Shown here piece after piece: positions 1 to 9,200 of a stretch of DNA of 39,614 nt. The notes below the pieces were generated by a model. The model saw nothing but the letters and a program-made list of their open reading frames with translations, did no database searches and had not been told where the DNA came from. Numbering within the stretch: position 1 is the stretch's first letter; every line of letters begins with the position of its first letter. Made by a program: the position numbers and the translations under genes. Source of the DNA: Phycisphaera sp. (GTDB lineage Bacteria; Planctomycetota; Phycisphaerae; Phycisphaerales; Phycisphaeraceae); contig JANQPR010000080.1 of the NCBI GenBank assembly GCA_028285385.1, positions 1 through 39,614 on the forward strand, in the 5' to 3' direction.

Positions 1-96
1 GCAGGGGTGGAGTGACCGTCGCGTCCGCGCGCCGCATCACGCGTAGAACACAAGCAGTAGATCATTCCGTCGCGGCGGCGGTCACTCCACCCCTGC
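1..96. repeat. Long inverted repeat spanning the secA-like stop codon
   Basis: Positions 1-18 are the exact reverse complement of 79-96. Allowing one G-T pair the stem extends to 1-22 / 75-96, around a loop of about 52 bases. The right arm contains the last codons and the TGA of the secA-like gene, so the left arm reads the same Ala-Gly-Val-Glu-stop on the plus strand. It could act as a strong bidirectional terminator for two convergent genes. It could equally be a fold-back assembly artefact, because the left arm begins exactly at the window edge. The repeat is certain; its role is not. Confidence 0.8.
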
Positions 97-2118
97 GAAC
101 CCGAGCGATTCGGCGAGCCACTGGTCGCGCTTGAGCACACCGCGCCGCTGGGCGACCGCTCGCTTCTGCGATCGCCGCTGCCCCAGCCGGACCAGCCATC
201 GCGGCACGACCGGCCCGAGCGGTGAACGCAACGCCGCCGGCACGTACCGCGTCACGACCTCGTCCTCCAGCGAGACGACGGCCTGTGCTGCGCCCGGGTC
301 CCCTTGGCGCGCCGCGCGGCCGAACAACTGCCGGTCGATCCGCCGGGATAGGTTTCGTTCGGCGGACAGCACGTGCAGCCCCCCGAGCCCGGCGACGCCG
401 TCGCCCAGCACGATGTCCGTGCCCCGGCCGGCCATGTTGGTCGCGATGGTCACCGCACCCCGCTGCCCCGCCGCCGCGACGACCTCAGCCTCCTGCTCGT
501 GCCTCACGGCGTTGAGCACGTTGTGCGCGATGCCGCGTTGATTCAGCAACACGCTGAGCGCTTCACTCTCCGTGACCGAGCGCGACCCGACCAACACCGG
601 CCGACCCGACGCGTGCAGCGTCTGCACCGTGTCCGCCACCGCCGACCGCCGCGCGTCCTTTGTCTGCAACACGCGATCGCCCTCCACCGTGCGGATGCAC
701 GGCCGGTTCGTAGGGATACGCACCGTCGGCGTGCGGTAGGTCCGCCACAGCTCGTGCCGGGCCTCCCACGCGGTGCCCGTCATCCCGCACAGCCGGCGGT
801 ACATCCGGAAGAACCGCTGGAACGAGATGCGGGCGAGCGTGTCCTTGGGCGCGGTGACCTCGACGCCCTCCTTCGCCTCGACCGCCTGGTGCAGGCCCTC
901 ACGCCAGGTGCGGTCGGGCATCAGCCGGCCGGTCGACTCGTCGACGATCACGACCTTGCCCTCGCGGATCACGTAGTGCTGCCCGGGGTGGAACAACTCC
1001 GCCGCGGTGAGAGCCTGCGTGAGCAACTCCTCGGCCCTCCGCCGGCCCGACCACAACCCGCCGAGGCCTTCGGTCACTTCGTCCAGGTGCGCCTGCCCCG
1101 CCTTCGTCAGCCGGACCTCGCGGAACTGCGTGTCGACACGGTAGTGCTCGCCGGGCTGGAACCGCCCCGTAAGCACCGCCGCCTGCGCAAACGCGTCGGT
1201 CAACTCGGCGTTAGGAGCGTCGCCGGAAATGATCAGCGGGGTCACGCCCTCGTCGATCAGCACCGCGTCGGCTTCGTCAACGATTGCCACCTCAAGCCCA
1301 CGCTGCACCATCCGCTGCGCCGACACCCCGCCGCCCCCGCCCTGACTCAGCCGGCCGCCCGTCAACCGGTCGAGCATCACGTCGGGAAGTCCGCGCACCC
1401 GCCCCTGCACCAGCCGGTCGCGCAGGAAGTCGGCCGCCGCCTCCTTGTTCGTCGTGTAGGTGATGTCGTCGGCGTACGCGGCGCGTCGGGCCGGCGGGTC
1501 CATGCCGTCGACGACAAAACCGACGCTCACGCCGCACGCCTGATACACCGGACGCATCGCCTCGGCGTCACGTTGGGCAAGGTAGTCGTTGGCGGTCAGC
1601 ACGTGCACGCCCCGGCCGCGCCACGCGGCAACCACTGCCGGCATCGTCGCCAACAGCGTCTTCCCCTCACCCGTGGCGACCTCGGCGACGCAGCCGTCGT
1701 CCAACGCCAGCGCCGCCGCGACCTGCACCGGGTACGCCCGAAGCCCCAGCGTCCGCGACGCCAACTCCCGCACCACGGCGAACGCGTGCAGCCGGTCCGC
1801 GAACGTGTCCCGGCCAAGCCGGACGCGCTCCCGCAGTTCGGTCTGCCGCAGCGAAAGGTCCGCCTCGGACATCGCCCGCAGCTCGTCTTCGTATCGCAGG
1901 ACGCGCTGCGCCCGCCGCAGGTACCGCCCCCGCCGTGGCACGGCCGCCACGCCTCGGCTGAGCACCGCGTCCCACGCCGCGTCCAGCCCGCGTAACGGCT
2001 TCGGCCCCACCGGCGGTGTCGCCATTGTCCGCCACCACGCCGACGGCGGCTCGTACCGCGCGGTGCCCGGCTCGTGCTGCGGGCTCGGCGAAGGCAGGTG
2101 CGGGGACAGCGTCGTCAT
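82..2118 (-). CDS. SecA-like accessory preprotein translocase ATPase (short form)
   Basis: This 678-residue protein has the SecA DEAD motor: Walker A ATGEGKTL at 148-155, Walker B VDEADAVLIDE at 280-290 followed by PLIISG, GMTGTA at 445-450, NMAGRGTDIVLG at 561-572 and the arginine-finger region FGRAARQGDPG at 599-609. Housekeeping SecA is about 830-900 residues. Here the protein stops soon after the second motor domain, so most of the helical scaffold/wing region and the zinc-binding C-tail are missing. SecA drives polypeptides through SecYEG with ATP. This short form is probably an accessory SecA or a motor for a dedicated route. It is the last gene of a tight operon, 16 bases after the M50/HlyD gene. 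The ATG at 2118 has no clear Shine-Dalgarno sequence, and Met32 is an alternative. The family assignment is firm; the accessory role is inferred from length and neighbours. Confidence 0.9.
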   Translation of the reverse strand: MTTLSPHLPSPSPQHEPGTARYEPPSAWWRTMATPPVGPKPLRGLDAAWDAVLSRGVAAVPRRGRYLRRAQRVLRYEDELRAMSEADLSLRQTELRERVRLGRDTFADRLHAFAVVRELASRTLGLRAYPVQVAAALALDDGCVAEVATGEGKTLLATMPAVVAAWRGRGVHVLTANDYLAQRDAEAMRPVYQACGVSVGFVVDGMDPPARRAAYADDITYTTNKEAAADFLRDRLVQGRVRGLPDVMLDRLTGGRLSQGGGGGVSAQRMVQRGLEVAIVDEADAVLIDEGVTPLIISGDAPNAELTDAFAQAAVLTGRFQPGEHYRVDTQFREVRLTKAGQAHLDEVTEGLGGLWSGRRRAEELLTQALTAAELFHPGQHYVIREGKVVIVDESTGRLMPDRTWREGLHQAVEAKEGVEVTAPKDTLARISFQRFFRMYRRLCGMTGTAWEARHELWRTYRTPTVRIPTNRPCIRTVEGDRVLQTKDARRSAVADTVQTLHASGRPVLVGSRSVTESEALSVLLNQRGIAHNVLNAVRHEQEAEVVAAAGQRGAVTIATNMAGRGTDIVLGDGVAGLGGLHVLSAERNLSRRIDRQLFGRAARQGDPGAAQAVVSLEDEVVTRYVPAALRSPLGPVVPRWLVRLGQRRSQKRAVAQRRGVLKRDQWLAESLGFAGVE

Positions 2119-2134
2119 CGTTCGTTAACCGCGC

Positions 2135-4318
2135 TCAGACCCCGAACCGCTGCTGGAACAACCGACGCAACGCGAGCCAGCCCTGCTCGAGCAGCGGCTT
2201 GTCGTCGAATGTAAAGCGGACCGTGACGCGTTGCCCGGGCATGAGCGGCGGTGCCTCGGCCCCATCCGCCTCCGGCAGAATGCGCACCTCGAAATACGGT
2301 TCGGCCGCCTTCGTGCCCTCGGGGTCGTTTACGTCTGTCGCCAACGGCCCGCCCGCTGCGTAACCCAACGCGGCCGAAGGCAGCTCCTCCAACCCCGCCG
2401 GGCTGACGCGCTCGATCGCGCCCCGGTACGTCACGCCCGGCCGGGCGCGCGTCTTGATCTCGACGTCGCGCTGCGTGAACGCCGGGTCGTTGAGCTGGGG
2501 GCCGAGGTACTGGTCCGCCGCGGCCCGGATGAATACCCGGTCCAACGACGCGACCACGCCCAACGCCTCACCGCGTTGTACCAGTTGCCCGACCATCCGG
2601 TCGCCGTTGGCCGTCACCCACTGGCCCGCGCCGTCGAGCCCGATGCGCAGCCGGGCCAACTCGCCTTCGACGCGTTCGAGCCGCGAGGCCAGCGCGGCGA
2701 GTTGGTCCTGCACCATGCGCGACTCGGCGACGCCCTCCAGTCGGGCCTTGCGGCGCTCGGCCTCGAGCCGCCGGATCGTCGCCCGCAACCCGTCACGCTC
2801 CGCGAGAAGGTCGGCGTTGTCCGCGTCCAGCGCGAGCAGCCCGTCGGCGTCCGCCCCGCTGCGGCCCACGCCCATCACGAACCCGTCCGCCCGCGCGTAC
2901 ACCGGCTCGAACCGCACCGGCTCGACCAGCCCCGCCGCCCGCGCTCGGTCCGGCAACGGGATGTAACTCACCGCGGCGATCAGCCCCGCCACGAACGCCA
3001 GCGACGCGAACTGCGCCAACCCGCGCGTCCGTTCCAGCTCCGGCTCGAGCAGCAGGTATTTCACCCACTTGCCCAGCGGCACGAACACCCACGCCACGAT
3101 CGAGACGATCGCCATCAGCATCCCGACAAAGAACAGCTTGTCCGCCACGAAGAGCAGGATCGTCGCGAACAGGAAGATGCGGTACACGAACGACGACACG
3201 CCGTACAGCGTCAGCCACCACCGCTCGCTCGGCCGGTGCGCCGGGTTGCGCGGGTTCCGCACGCGGTACACGTACCGCTTCACGAGGTACTTCAGGTAGT
3301 CGTTGCTGCGCTGGTAGAGGTTCGGCGTCTCGGTCAGGTCGCTGAGGATGTAGTAGCCGTCAAAGCGGATCAGCGGGTTCGCGTTGAACAGGATCGTCGA
3401 GACGCTCGCGATGAACATGACGTTGTAGGCGATGGCGTGGACGGCCGTCCCCTCGCCGGTCCGCGCCCAGACCACCGCGGCGACCGCGGCCACCGCGAGC
3501 TCGACGTACATCCCCGCGGCGCCGACGAACGCCCGCCGCCACTTGTTCCGGAACGCCCAGCTCGCCGACGCGTCGATGTACGGCACGGGCATCATCACCA
3601 ACAACATCACCCCGATCGTGTGCACCTCGGCCTCGGTGCGCTCGCTCTGCCCGAAACGCTTGACCGCGAATCCGTGCCCCAGTTCGTGGATCACCTTCGC
3701 CAGCACGAACGCGACGTACAGGTAGATCAGGTTCGACGGATCCAGCACGTTGCCCGCCGCGTCGAACAGGTCGCCCGCGCGCCCCGCGAGGTGGTACCCG
3801 CCCACGCCGAGCAAGACGAACCACAACACGATCCCGACCGGGCCGAAGACCCACGACACCGCCGGCTTCCACCGTTCGAGGAACCGCTCCGGGTCGATGA
3901 GCGGGATCTTCGCGAACATGATGTTCATCAGGTACCCGCCGACCTGGCGCTGCACCCGCCGCTTGTAGCGGTCGAACATCCCCTCGGCATCAGGCGGCAA
4001 CTCCGCGCTGATCAGGTTGCTCGTGTAGAGCTGGCCGAGCAGCGTGATCGCCTCGCCCTGCGTCGGCGCCGCGTCGCCGAGCTGCTCGCCGACGGTGTGC
4101 CACGCCTCACCCACGCTTCGTTGCCCGTCGAGCAGCGCGACGAACCGATACGCCGACTCATCCAGCCGGAAGAACTGGTTGTTGCCCGGGTCGCGCAGGA
4201 CGTGCCACGTCTGCCCGCGGTAGTCCTGCCGGACGACCTGTACAACGCTGCGGAGCCGCGGCCGCAGTTCCGCGACGCGGTACCAGGACTCGTGAAACGT
4301 CGGGCGGTCGAGGGCCAT
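2135..4318 (-). CDS. PqqD-like / M50 zinc metalloprotease / HlyD-like membrane fusion protein
   Basis: This is a 727-residue polytopic membrane protein. Residues about 30-105 resemble a PqqD-type winged helix (RGQTWHVLRDP, then LDGQRSVGEAW, then LGQLYTSNLI). Residues about 155-455 form an M50 (site-2 protease-like) membrane domain with HELGH at 211-215 and the distal ligand Asp320 in IRFDGYYILSD, so the zinc site looks intact. Residues about 465-727 form a periplasmic HlyD-like part with a predicted helical hairpin at about 500-560 and a beta-barrel-like end (MPGQRVTVRF). Similar 'peptide zinc metalloprotease' proteins occur with HlyD adaptors in bacteriocin and RiPP export loci. It starts 12 bases after the GAF-HlyD gene and ends 16 bases before the secA-like gene. 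The substrate is unknown, and the PqqD-like domain suggests binding of a leader peptide. Confidence 0.88.
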   Translation of the reverse strand: MALDRPTFHESWYRVAELRPRLRSVVQVVRQDYRGQTWHVLRDPGNNQFFRLDESAYRFVALLDGQRSVGEAWHTVGEQLGDAAPTQGEAITLLGQLYTSNLISAELPPDAEGMFDRYKRRVQRQVGGYLMNIMFAKIPLIDPERFLERWKPAVSWVFGPVGIVLWFVLLGVGGYHLAGRAGDLFDAAGNVLDPSNLIYLYVAFVLAKVIHELGHGFAVKRFGQSERTEAEVHTIGVMLLVMMPVPYIDASASWAFRNKWRRAFVGAAGMYVELAVAAVAAVVWARTGEGTAVHAIAYNVMFIASVSTILFNANPLIRFDGYYILSDLTETPNLYQRSNDYLKYLVKRYVYRVRNPRNPAHRPSERWWLTLYGVSSFVYRIFLFATILLFVADKLFFVGMLMAIVSIVAWVFVPLGKWVKYLLLEPELERTRGLAQFASLAFVAGLIAAVSYIPLPDRARAAGLVEPVRFEPVYARADGFVMGVGRSGADADGLLALDADNADLLAERDGLRATIRRLEAERRKARLEGVAESRMVQDQLAALASRLERVEGELARLRIGLDGAGQWVTANGDRMVGQLVQRGEALGVVASLDRVFIRAAADQYLGPQLNDPAFTQRDVEIKTRARPGVTYRGAIERVSPAGLEELPSAALGYAAGGPLATDVNDPEGTKAAEPYFEVRILPEADGAEAPPLMPGQRVTVRFTFDDKPLLEQGWLALRRLFQQRFGV

Positions 4319-4330
4319 GCGCGTACGCCG

Positions 4331-6202
4331 TTACATCCAGAGCTTGAGCCGCAACCAGTTCCGCGCGTCACGCGTCCAGACCCAGCCCGCGGCCCGGCGG
4401 GCCACATCGACCTTGGCCACGCCCTCGATCCCCGGGCGCAGCCAGGGCCGAGACTCTTCGAGCCGCAGGCGGACACGGAACACGTTTGCGCCGTCGACCA
4501 CCTCGGCGATCGGGTGGATGCGATCAACCGTGAACGGCAGCCCGTCGCCCGGCGCCGACGCCGCGGCGAGCGTGCCGGTCATGCCCTCAGCGATCTCGGT
4601 GATGTCCGCGTCGGAGACGAGCATCTCAGCCCGCTGGTTGTCGAGCGGCGCGACCTCGAACAGGACGTCACCCCGTTGAACCGGCGCGCCGACCCGCTGT
4701 CGGAGGTCGCCCTGCACGACCCGGCCGTCCACCGGGCTCCGCAACCCGGCGCGGTGAAGACGGTGATCGAGCAGCGCGATCCGCGCGGCCGCTTCGTCCG
4801 CCTGCGCCTGGGCGATCTGCACGTCAACGGTGTTGCCTTCTCGGCGCGCGAGGTCGGCCTGCTTCCGGTACGTCGCCAACTCGGCGTTGCGCTCGGCGAG
4901 TTCGTAGCGGATCTCGTCGGTGTCCAGCGTCCCCAAAACCTGGCCCGCTTCGACTTGTTGGCCCGGCTCGGCGGACACCTCCGCGAGGAAGCCGTCGAAC
5001 GGGGCCGGCACCGCGCGACGCGTCACCGCCTCGAAGGTGAACGACCCGTCGATGCGGTACGGCACCTTGACGAAGATCAACGCCAACACCGCCGCGAGGA
5101 GGAGCACCGCCGTGAGCTTCGCCCACGTGTGTGTCGGCCCGACGACGATGCCGGCCATGTCACGGAGCCCCGCCGCCAGCCGCGCCCCAAACCACTTGTC
5201 CCCCGCGTGCCGTTCGAGCAGGCGGGGCCCGCACAGGTCGCACGCCATCCGCAGGAAATCCATCTCGCCGGGCGCGACCGCTTGCCCCTGGGCCTTCTCG
5301 ATGGTCACCACCGCGACCGGCTCGCCCTCCCGCCGGATCGGCAGCGAGCACACCGCGGGCACGTGTTCCCGCGTCGCGAGCTGATCGTGGGCCCGGTTCA
5401 CGAACCCCGCCTCGGACGACGCCGGCACGTAGACCTCGACGTCCTGGTCGAGGCACTCCTCCATCGCCGCCTCGATGGCCTGGACCACCGCCATCTTCCG
5501 GCTGACGTGCTCGGTCTGGCTCATCGCGCGGAGCTTGACGTACCGCCCCTGCAGCACGCCGAAGCTCACCCGCTCGGCGTCGAAGCGTGCCGCCAACTCG
5601 TTGCAGAACGCCAGCGACACCGCGCGGAACTTGCGGTGGTCGTTCGACGACGCGAGCACCTTTGTCGCCGTCGCCAAGCCCTGCAGGTCCGCTTCGCGCT
5701 GCCCGAGCGTGCGGCGCATCTCGTACAGCGTTAACAGCGCGAGCGACAACTCCAAGCGTTGCCGGCAACGCTCCGCCTCCTGCGTGTCGCCGTGAGAAAC
5801 CAGGAACGCCTCGACGCCCTGCAGCGACGTCAGACCGGACGTCGGGAGCAGGATCAGGTGCGCGCTGGGCCCCTGCCCGTACAACCCGTCGCCTTTGGAC
5901 AGCCCGACGACGCGGGACTCGGACAACGCCTGCCCTTGGTCCTCCCGCAACACCTGCACCGCCTGCGCAAGCCAGACCGGCGGCGTGTCGTTCGGGTGGA
6001 GCGCCGGGTGCGCCGCCAACACCTCGACGCGTTCGTCGCCGTGTGAACGGATCACCGCCCCCGCCGGCACCTCCGCGAACCGGCACTGCACGGCGATCAA
6101 CTCCCGCAGGAACTGGTCGGGCGGACCGTCGAATCGAACCAGCCGATCCACGAGGTCGCGGACCGGGGCGTCGGCGGGAAGCGTGACGGAGGGCTGATCC
6201 AT
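4331..6202 (-). CDS. GAF-domain HlyD-family periplasmic adaptor
   Basis: From the ATG at 6202 the protein has 623 residues; a TTG at 6220 would add six. The N-terminal ~330 residues look cytoplasmic and include a GAF-like sensor at about 180-325. One membrane helix follows at about 361-379 (LTAVLLLAAVLALIFVKV). The rest is a HlyD/RND-type adaptor: a lipoyl half-motif (APFDGFLAEVSAEPGQQV), a short coiled coil at about 425-480, the second lipoyl half (LRSPVDGRVVQGD) and a beta-barrel ending in LRPGIEGVAKV. Ordinary HlyD adaptors have only a short cytoplasmic tail, so a large GAF domain is unusual and suggests that a cytoplasmic signal gates the complex. It is the first gene of the operon with the M50 and SecA-like genes. 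No ABC or RND pump gene is nearby. Confidence 0.87.
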   Translation of the reverse strand: MDQPSVTLPADAPVRDLVDRLVRFDGPPDQFLRELIAVQCRFAEVPAGAVIRSHGDERVEVLAAHPALHPNDTPPVWLAQAVQVLREDQGQALSESRVVGLSKGDGLYGQGPSAHLILLPTSGLTSLQGVEAFLVSHGDTQEAERCRQRLELSLALLTLYEMRRTLGQREADLQGLATATKVLASSNDHRKFRAVSLAFCNELAARFDAERVSFGVLQGRYVKLRAMSQTEHVSRKMAVVQAIEAAMEECLDQDVEVYVPASSEAGFVNRAHDQLATREHVPAVCSLPIRREGEPVAVVTIEKAQGQAVAPGEMDFLRMACDLCGPRLLERHAGDKWFGARLAAGLRDMAGIVVGPTHTWAKLTAVLLLAAVLALIFVKVPYRIDGSFTFEAVTRRAVPAPFDGFLAEVSAEPGQQVEAGQVLGTLDTDEIRYELAERNAELATYRKQADLARREGNTVDVQIAQAQADEAAARIALLDHRLHRAGLRSPVDGRVVQGDLRQRVGAPVQRGDVLFEVAPLDNQRAEMLVSDADITEIAEGMTGTLAAASAPGDGLPFTVDRIHPIAEVVDGANVFRVRLRLEESRPWLRPGIEGVAKVDVARRAAGWVWTRDARNWLRLKLWM

Positions 6203-6277
6203 GTCGGCACCATCGAACAAGAAGCCGAGGCCACGACTGGACCGCCCCGGTCATCCGAACCGTTCAAGGGCACTAGC

Positions 6278-9200
6278 TTAACCTAGCCGCTCATCCTCGG
6301 AGGGAGGCTCGACCAACTGGCTGGTAACGCGGGGCCGCACCACCCCGAGCCCGGCCCGGTTCCGAGCGACGGCCTGGCGAGCGGGCTCGGCGTCGGCAGA
6401 AGCGGCGACGTCGTACGCCGGGTCGTTGGCCAGCGTGTCGGCGTTCGCTTCCGGAATCGCAACAGATAGGGGCTGCCGCGCCGTCGGCGCGCCGCGACGC
6501 GAAACGACCGACTGGTTCGGCGACGGGTCCGGGAAGGCGGGGGCCGACAACGAAACGCCGAACGCGGACGCCAACGCCCCGGCGCTGCCCGGGTCGATGC
6601 GCTCGCCGTCGCTCAGCACCCGGAGGTCGGCGTCACGTAGCGCGAGCACGCTCTCGGGCGGCGTCAACGGCACCGGCGCCAGCGAGCGGCCCTGGTAGTT
6701 CGCCACGAGCAAGCCGATGTCGGCGTTGTCCACGTCGCCGTCGAAGTCGAAGTCTCCGTCGTGCCACGTCGCGTCGCCGGCGACACCGTTGATAATCGAT
6801 CGCTGGAGCGTCACGGCGTCGGCGAAGTCGACGTCGCCGTCAAGATCGGCGTCGCCGGGCGTGAGGTTGTCGATTGCCGTGCGCCAGCGAATCGCATCGG
6901 CGGCGATCAAGCCCGACGACGCGGCCGCACCGGCGTTGAGGAAAACTGTGCTCGGTCCCGCGTCCATGTCGTACACACCCAACGAACGCCAGTCGCCGCC
7001 GTCCACGGCTTGATTGAGACTTATCAACTTGGCCCCGTCCGCGGCAACAAACAGGTAGGACACTTCGGTCGCGGCGTCGATCACCTCCGGCACATGAACC
7101 TGCAACTCGTACGCGCCGTCCACGGGCAGCGTGCCGGCCCACTGCACGAGCGCGCTCGCCGACGGGAAGTCGGCCAAGCGGTACGTCCCGCCGTTAAAGC
7201 CGCCCGCCAGCGTGGCCCATTCCTGCGCGTCGGACTCGGTGTAGACCGACGGGTCATCGTTGTCCAGCAACAACTCGAAACGCGTCAGCCCGGCGTCCAA
7301 GCCGAAGTATTCGAGCGCGGCTCCCATCACATCGGCTCGATCCTGCGCATCCAGGATCGTCTCAAACGGGAACCCGAGCATCACAAGTTGCTCGTTGAAC
7401 TGGATCGCGGCGCCGCCGCCCGTGCCGTACCGCATGGCGAGCGTCGAGCCGCTGCTGGGGTTGATCACGTCGGCAAAGTTGGCGTCGTACACAAACGTGC
7501 CGTCGTCGAACTCGAGCGAGACGCCCTCGAAGATCGACGCGGCCTCGCCGGCCGCGGTGTAGCTATTCGCGTCGTCGGAGACGTAATCCGCCCGGAGTGT
7601 GTTGTTGTAGAACGACCGGCCGTTGTTCAAGAGGTCGAGGTCCCAGCCGATCTCGGCGCCGCTGACGAAGAGCTTGCCGCCCTGATTCAGGTACGCGGCC
7701 ATCAGCCCCTGCTCGAGCACGCCGAACGTCTCGTCGGCGCTCGACTCTTCGCCGCTGATCCAAACCACCGCGTCGTAGCCATTGAGCAGAACGTCAGCGT
7801 CGGTCAGGTTTTCGTTCTGCGCGGTGGCGACGGCCAGACCGCGCGGCGCCCAGGCTTCGATCGCCTGCCCGTGTTCAACCGCGTAGTCCCGGCTGTTCAT
7901 GAAGGCGGGCCGGACGCGGTCGGTCGTCGAACCGCCGATCGGCTGCTTGACCGCGAGGAAGCGGTCGAGCCGGTCGAAGCCGTTGACGATCAGCACGCGC
8001 TGCTCCGCGTCGTACGGCGTGGCGGCGACCGTGTCGGGCGTCAGCGATTCGCCCCCGGCGTTGACCGCGGCGACCCGGAAGTAGTGCACGCCTTCCGACA
8101 CGGCGAGCCCGCTGATCGTGGTGCCGGTGGTGGTGCCGCCGGGGACGAACGTGCCGCCGTCGAAGCCCCGGCCGTCGGTCGAGACGTAGACGCGGTAGCC
8201 GGTCGGGGCGTCGCCGTTGTGCCCGTTGACCGCGGGCGGGTCCCAGTTCAGCGTCACCGTGCCGTCGATACTGCCCGGTTCGGCGCGAAGGTTCTGAGCG
8301 GTGCCCGGCAGCATCACGACGGGTGTCGCGCCGCCGTCGACGGCGTTGAAGTACTTCACGACGCCCTGGTACGTCGCGCGGGCGATAGCGTCGCGGACCT
8401 TCGGGTCGCGCAACATCTGGGCGTCCTGCACGTTGTCGTGGAAGCCGGTCTCGACGATGGTCGCGTCGAACTCGTTGTTGATGCGTTCGTTGTTGATCTC
8501 GCCAAACTCGATGTCGCTGCGGTCGAGCGTGACGACGCTGCGGTTGAACCAGTTGTGCTCGAAGCTGCCGTTCTGCGCGACGAGGTCGTCGTTGACCTCC
8601 CGGCCGAGCGTGTTGGCGAGCAGGAACTGGTTCGGCGTCGCGGCGCTGGGGCGGTTGTTGCCGTTGAGTAGCGCGAGCACGCCCCGCGCGCTGCCGCCGC
8701 CGGCGTTGGAGTGGAAGCTGACGAACACGCGGTCGCTCAGGCTGCCATCCGTGCTGCGGTTCATGTACTCGGCGTATCGCGGTGAGAGCGACACGGTCGC
8801 GCTGCTGTCGGCGCTGCTGGTGCGGTACTCGCTGGTCGGGATGCCCTGCGAGCGGTCGACGTGCCACTGCACCCAGTACAGCCCGGCTTCGTCCTCGCGC
8901 AGCAGCCCCGACGTCCCGCCGCCGCGGTCGATGTCGCCCACGCCGTTGCCGAAGCGGATCATGTCGGCGATGACGACCCGGCCCGACTCGCTCGAGCGGT
9001 TCGAGATGTCGACGTAACCCTCGGTGCCGCGGTCGAAGTGGTACGTACCGAGGTAGACGAGCCCGTTGCCGACGCGCCGGTGGTTGACGGTGACCTCGGT
9101 GGTCCCGCCGCTGTGGTGCACGCGGTAGAGCTGGTCGCCGGCGCGGTCCGACCCGTAGCGTGTCCAGGCATACACCGGGTACCGCCCCTCCGCCGGCAGG

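Noticed and set aside
2231..5734. A very long plus-strand open frame opposite the M50 and HlyD genes
   Set aside because: It is Arg/Pro/His-rich with no recognisable motif, while the minus strand encodes clear protein families. High GC content makes long antisense frames common; the same applies opposite secDF (32679-35996) and the secA-like gene (373-1995).
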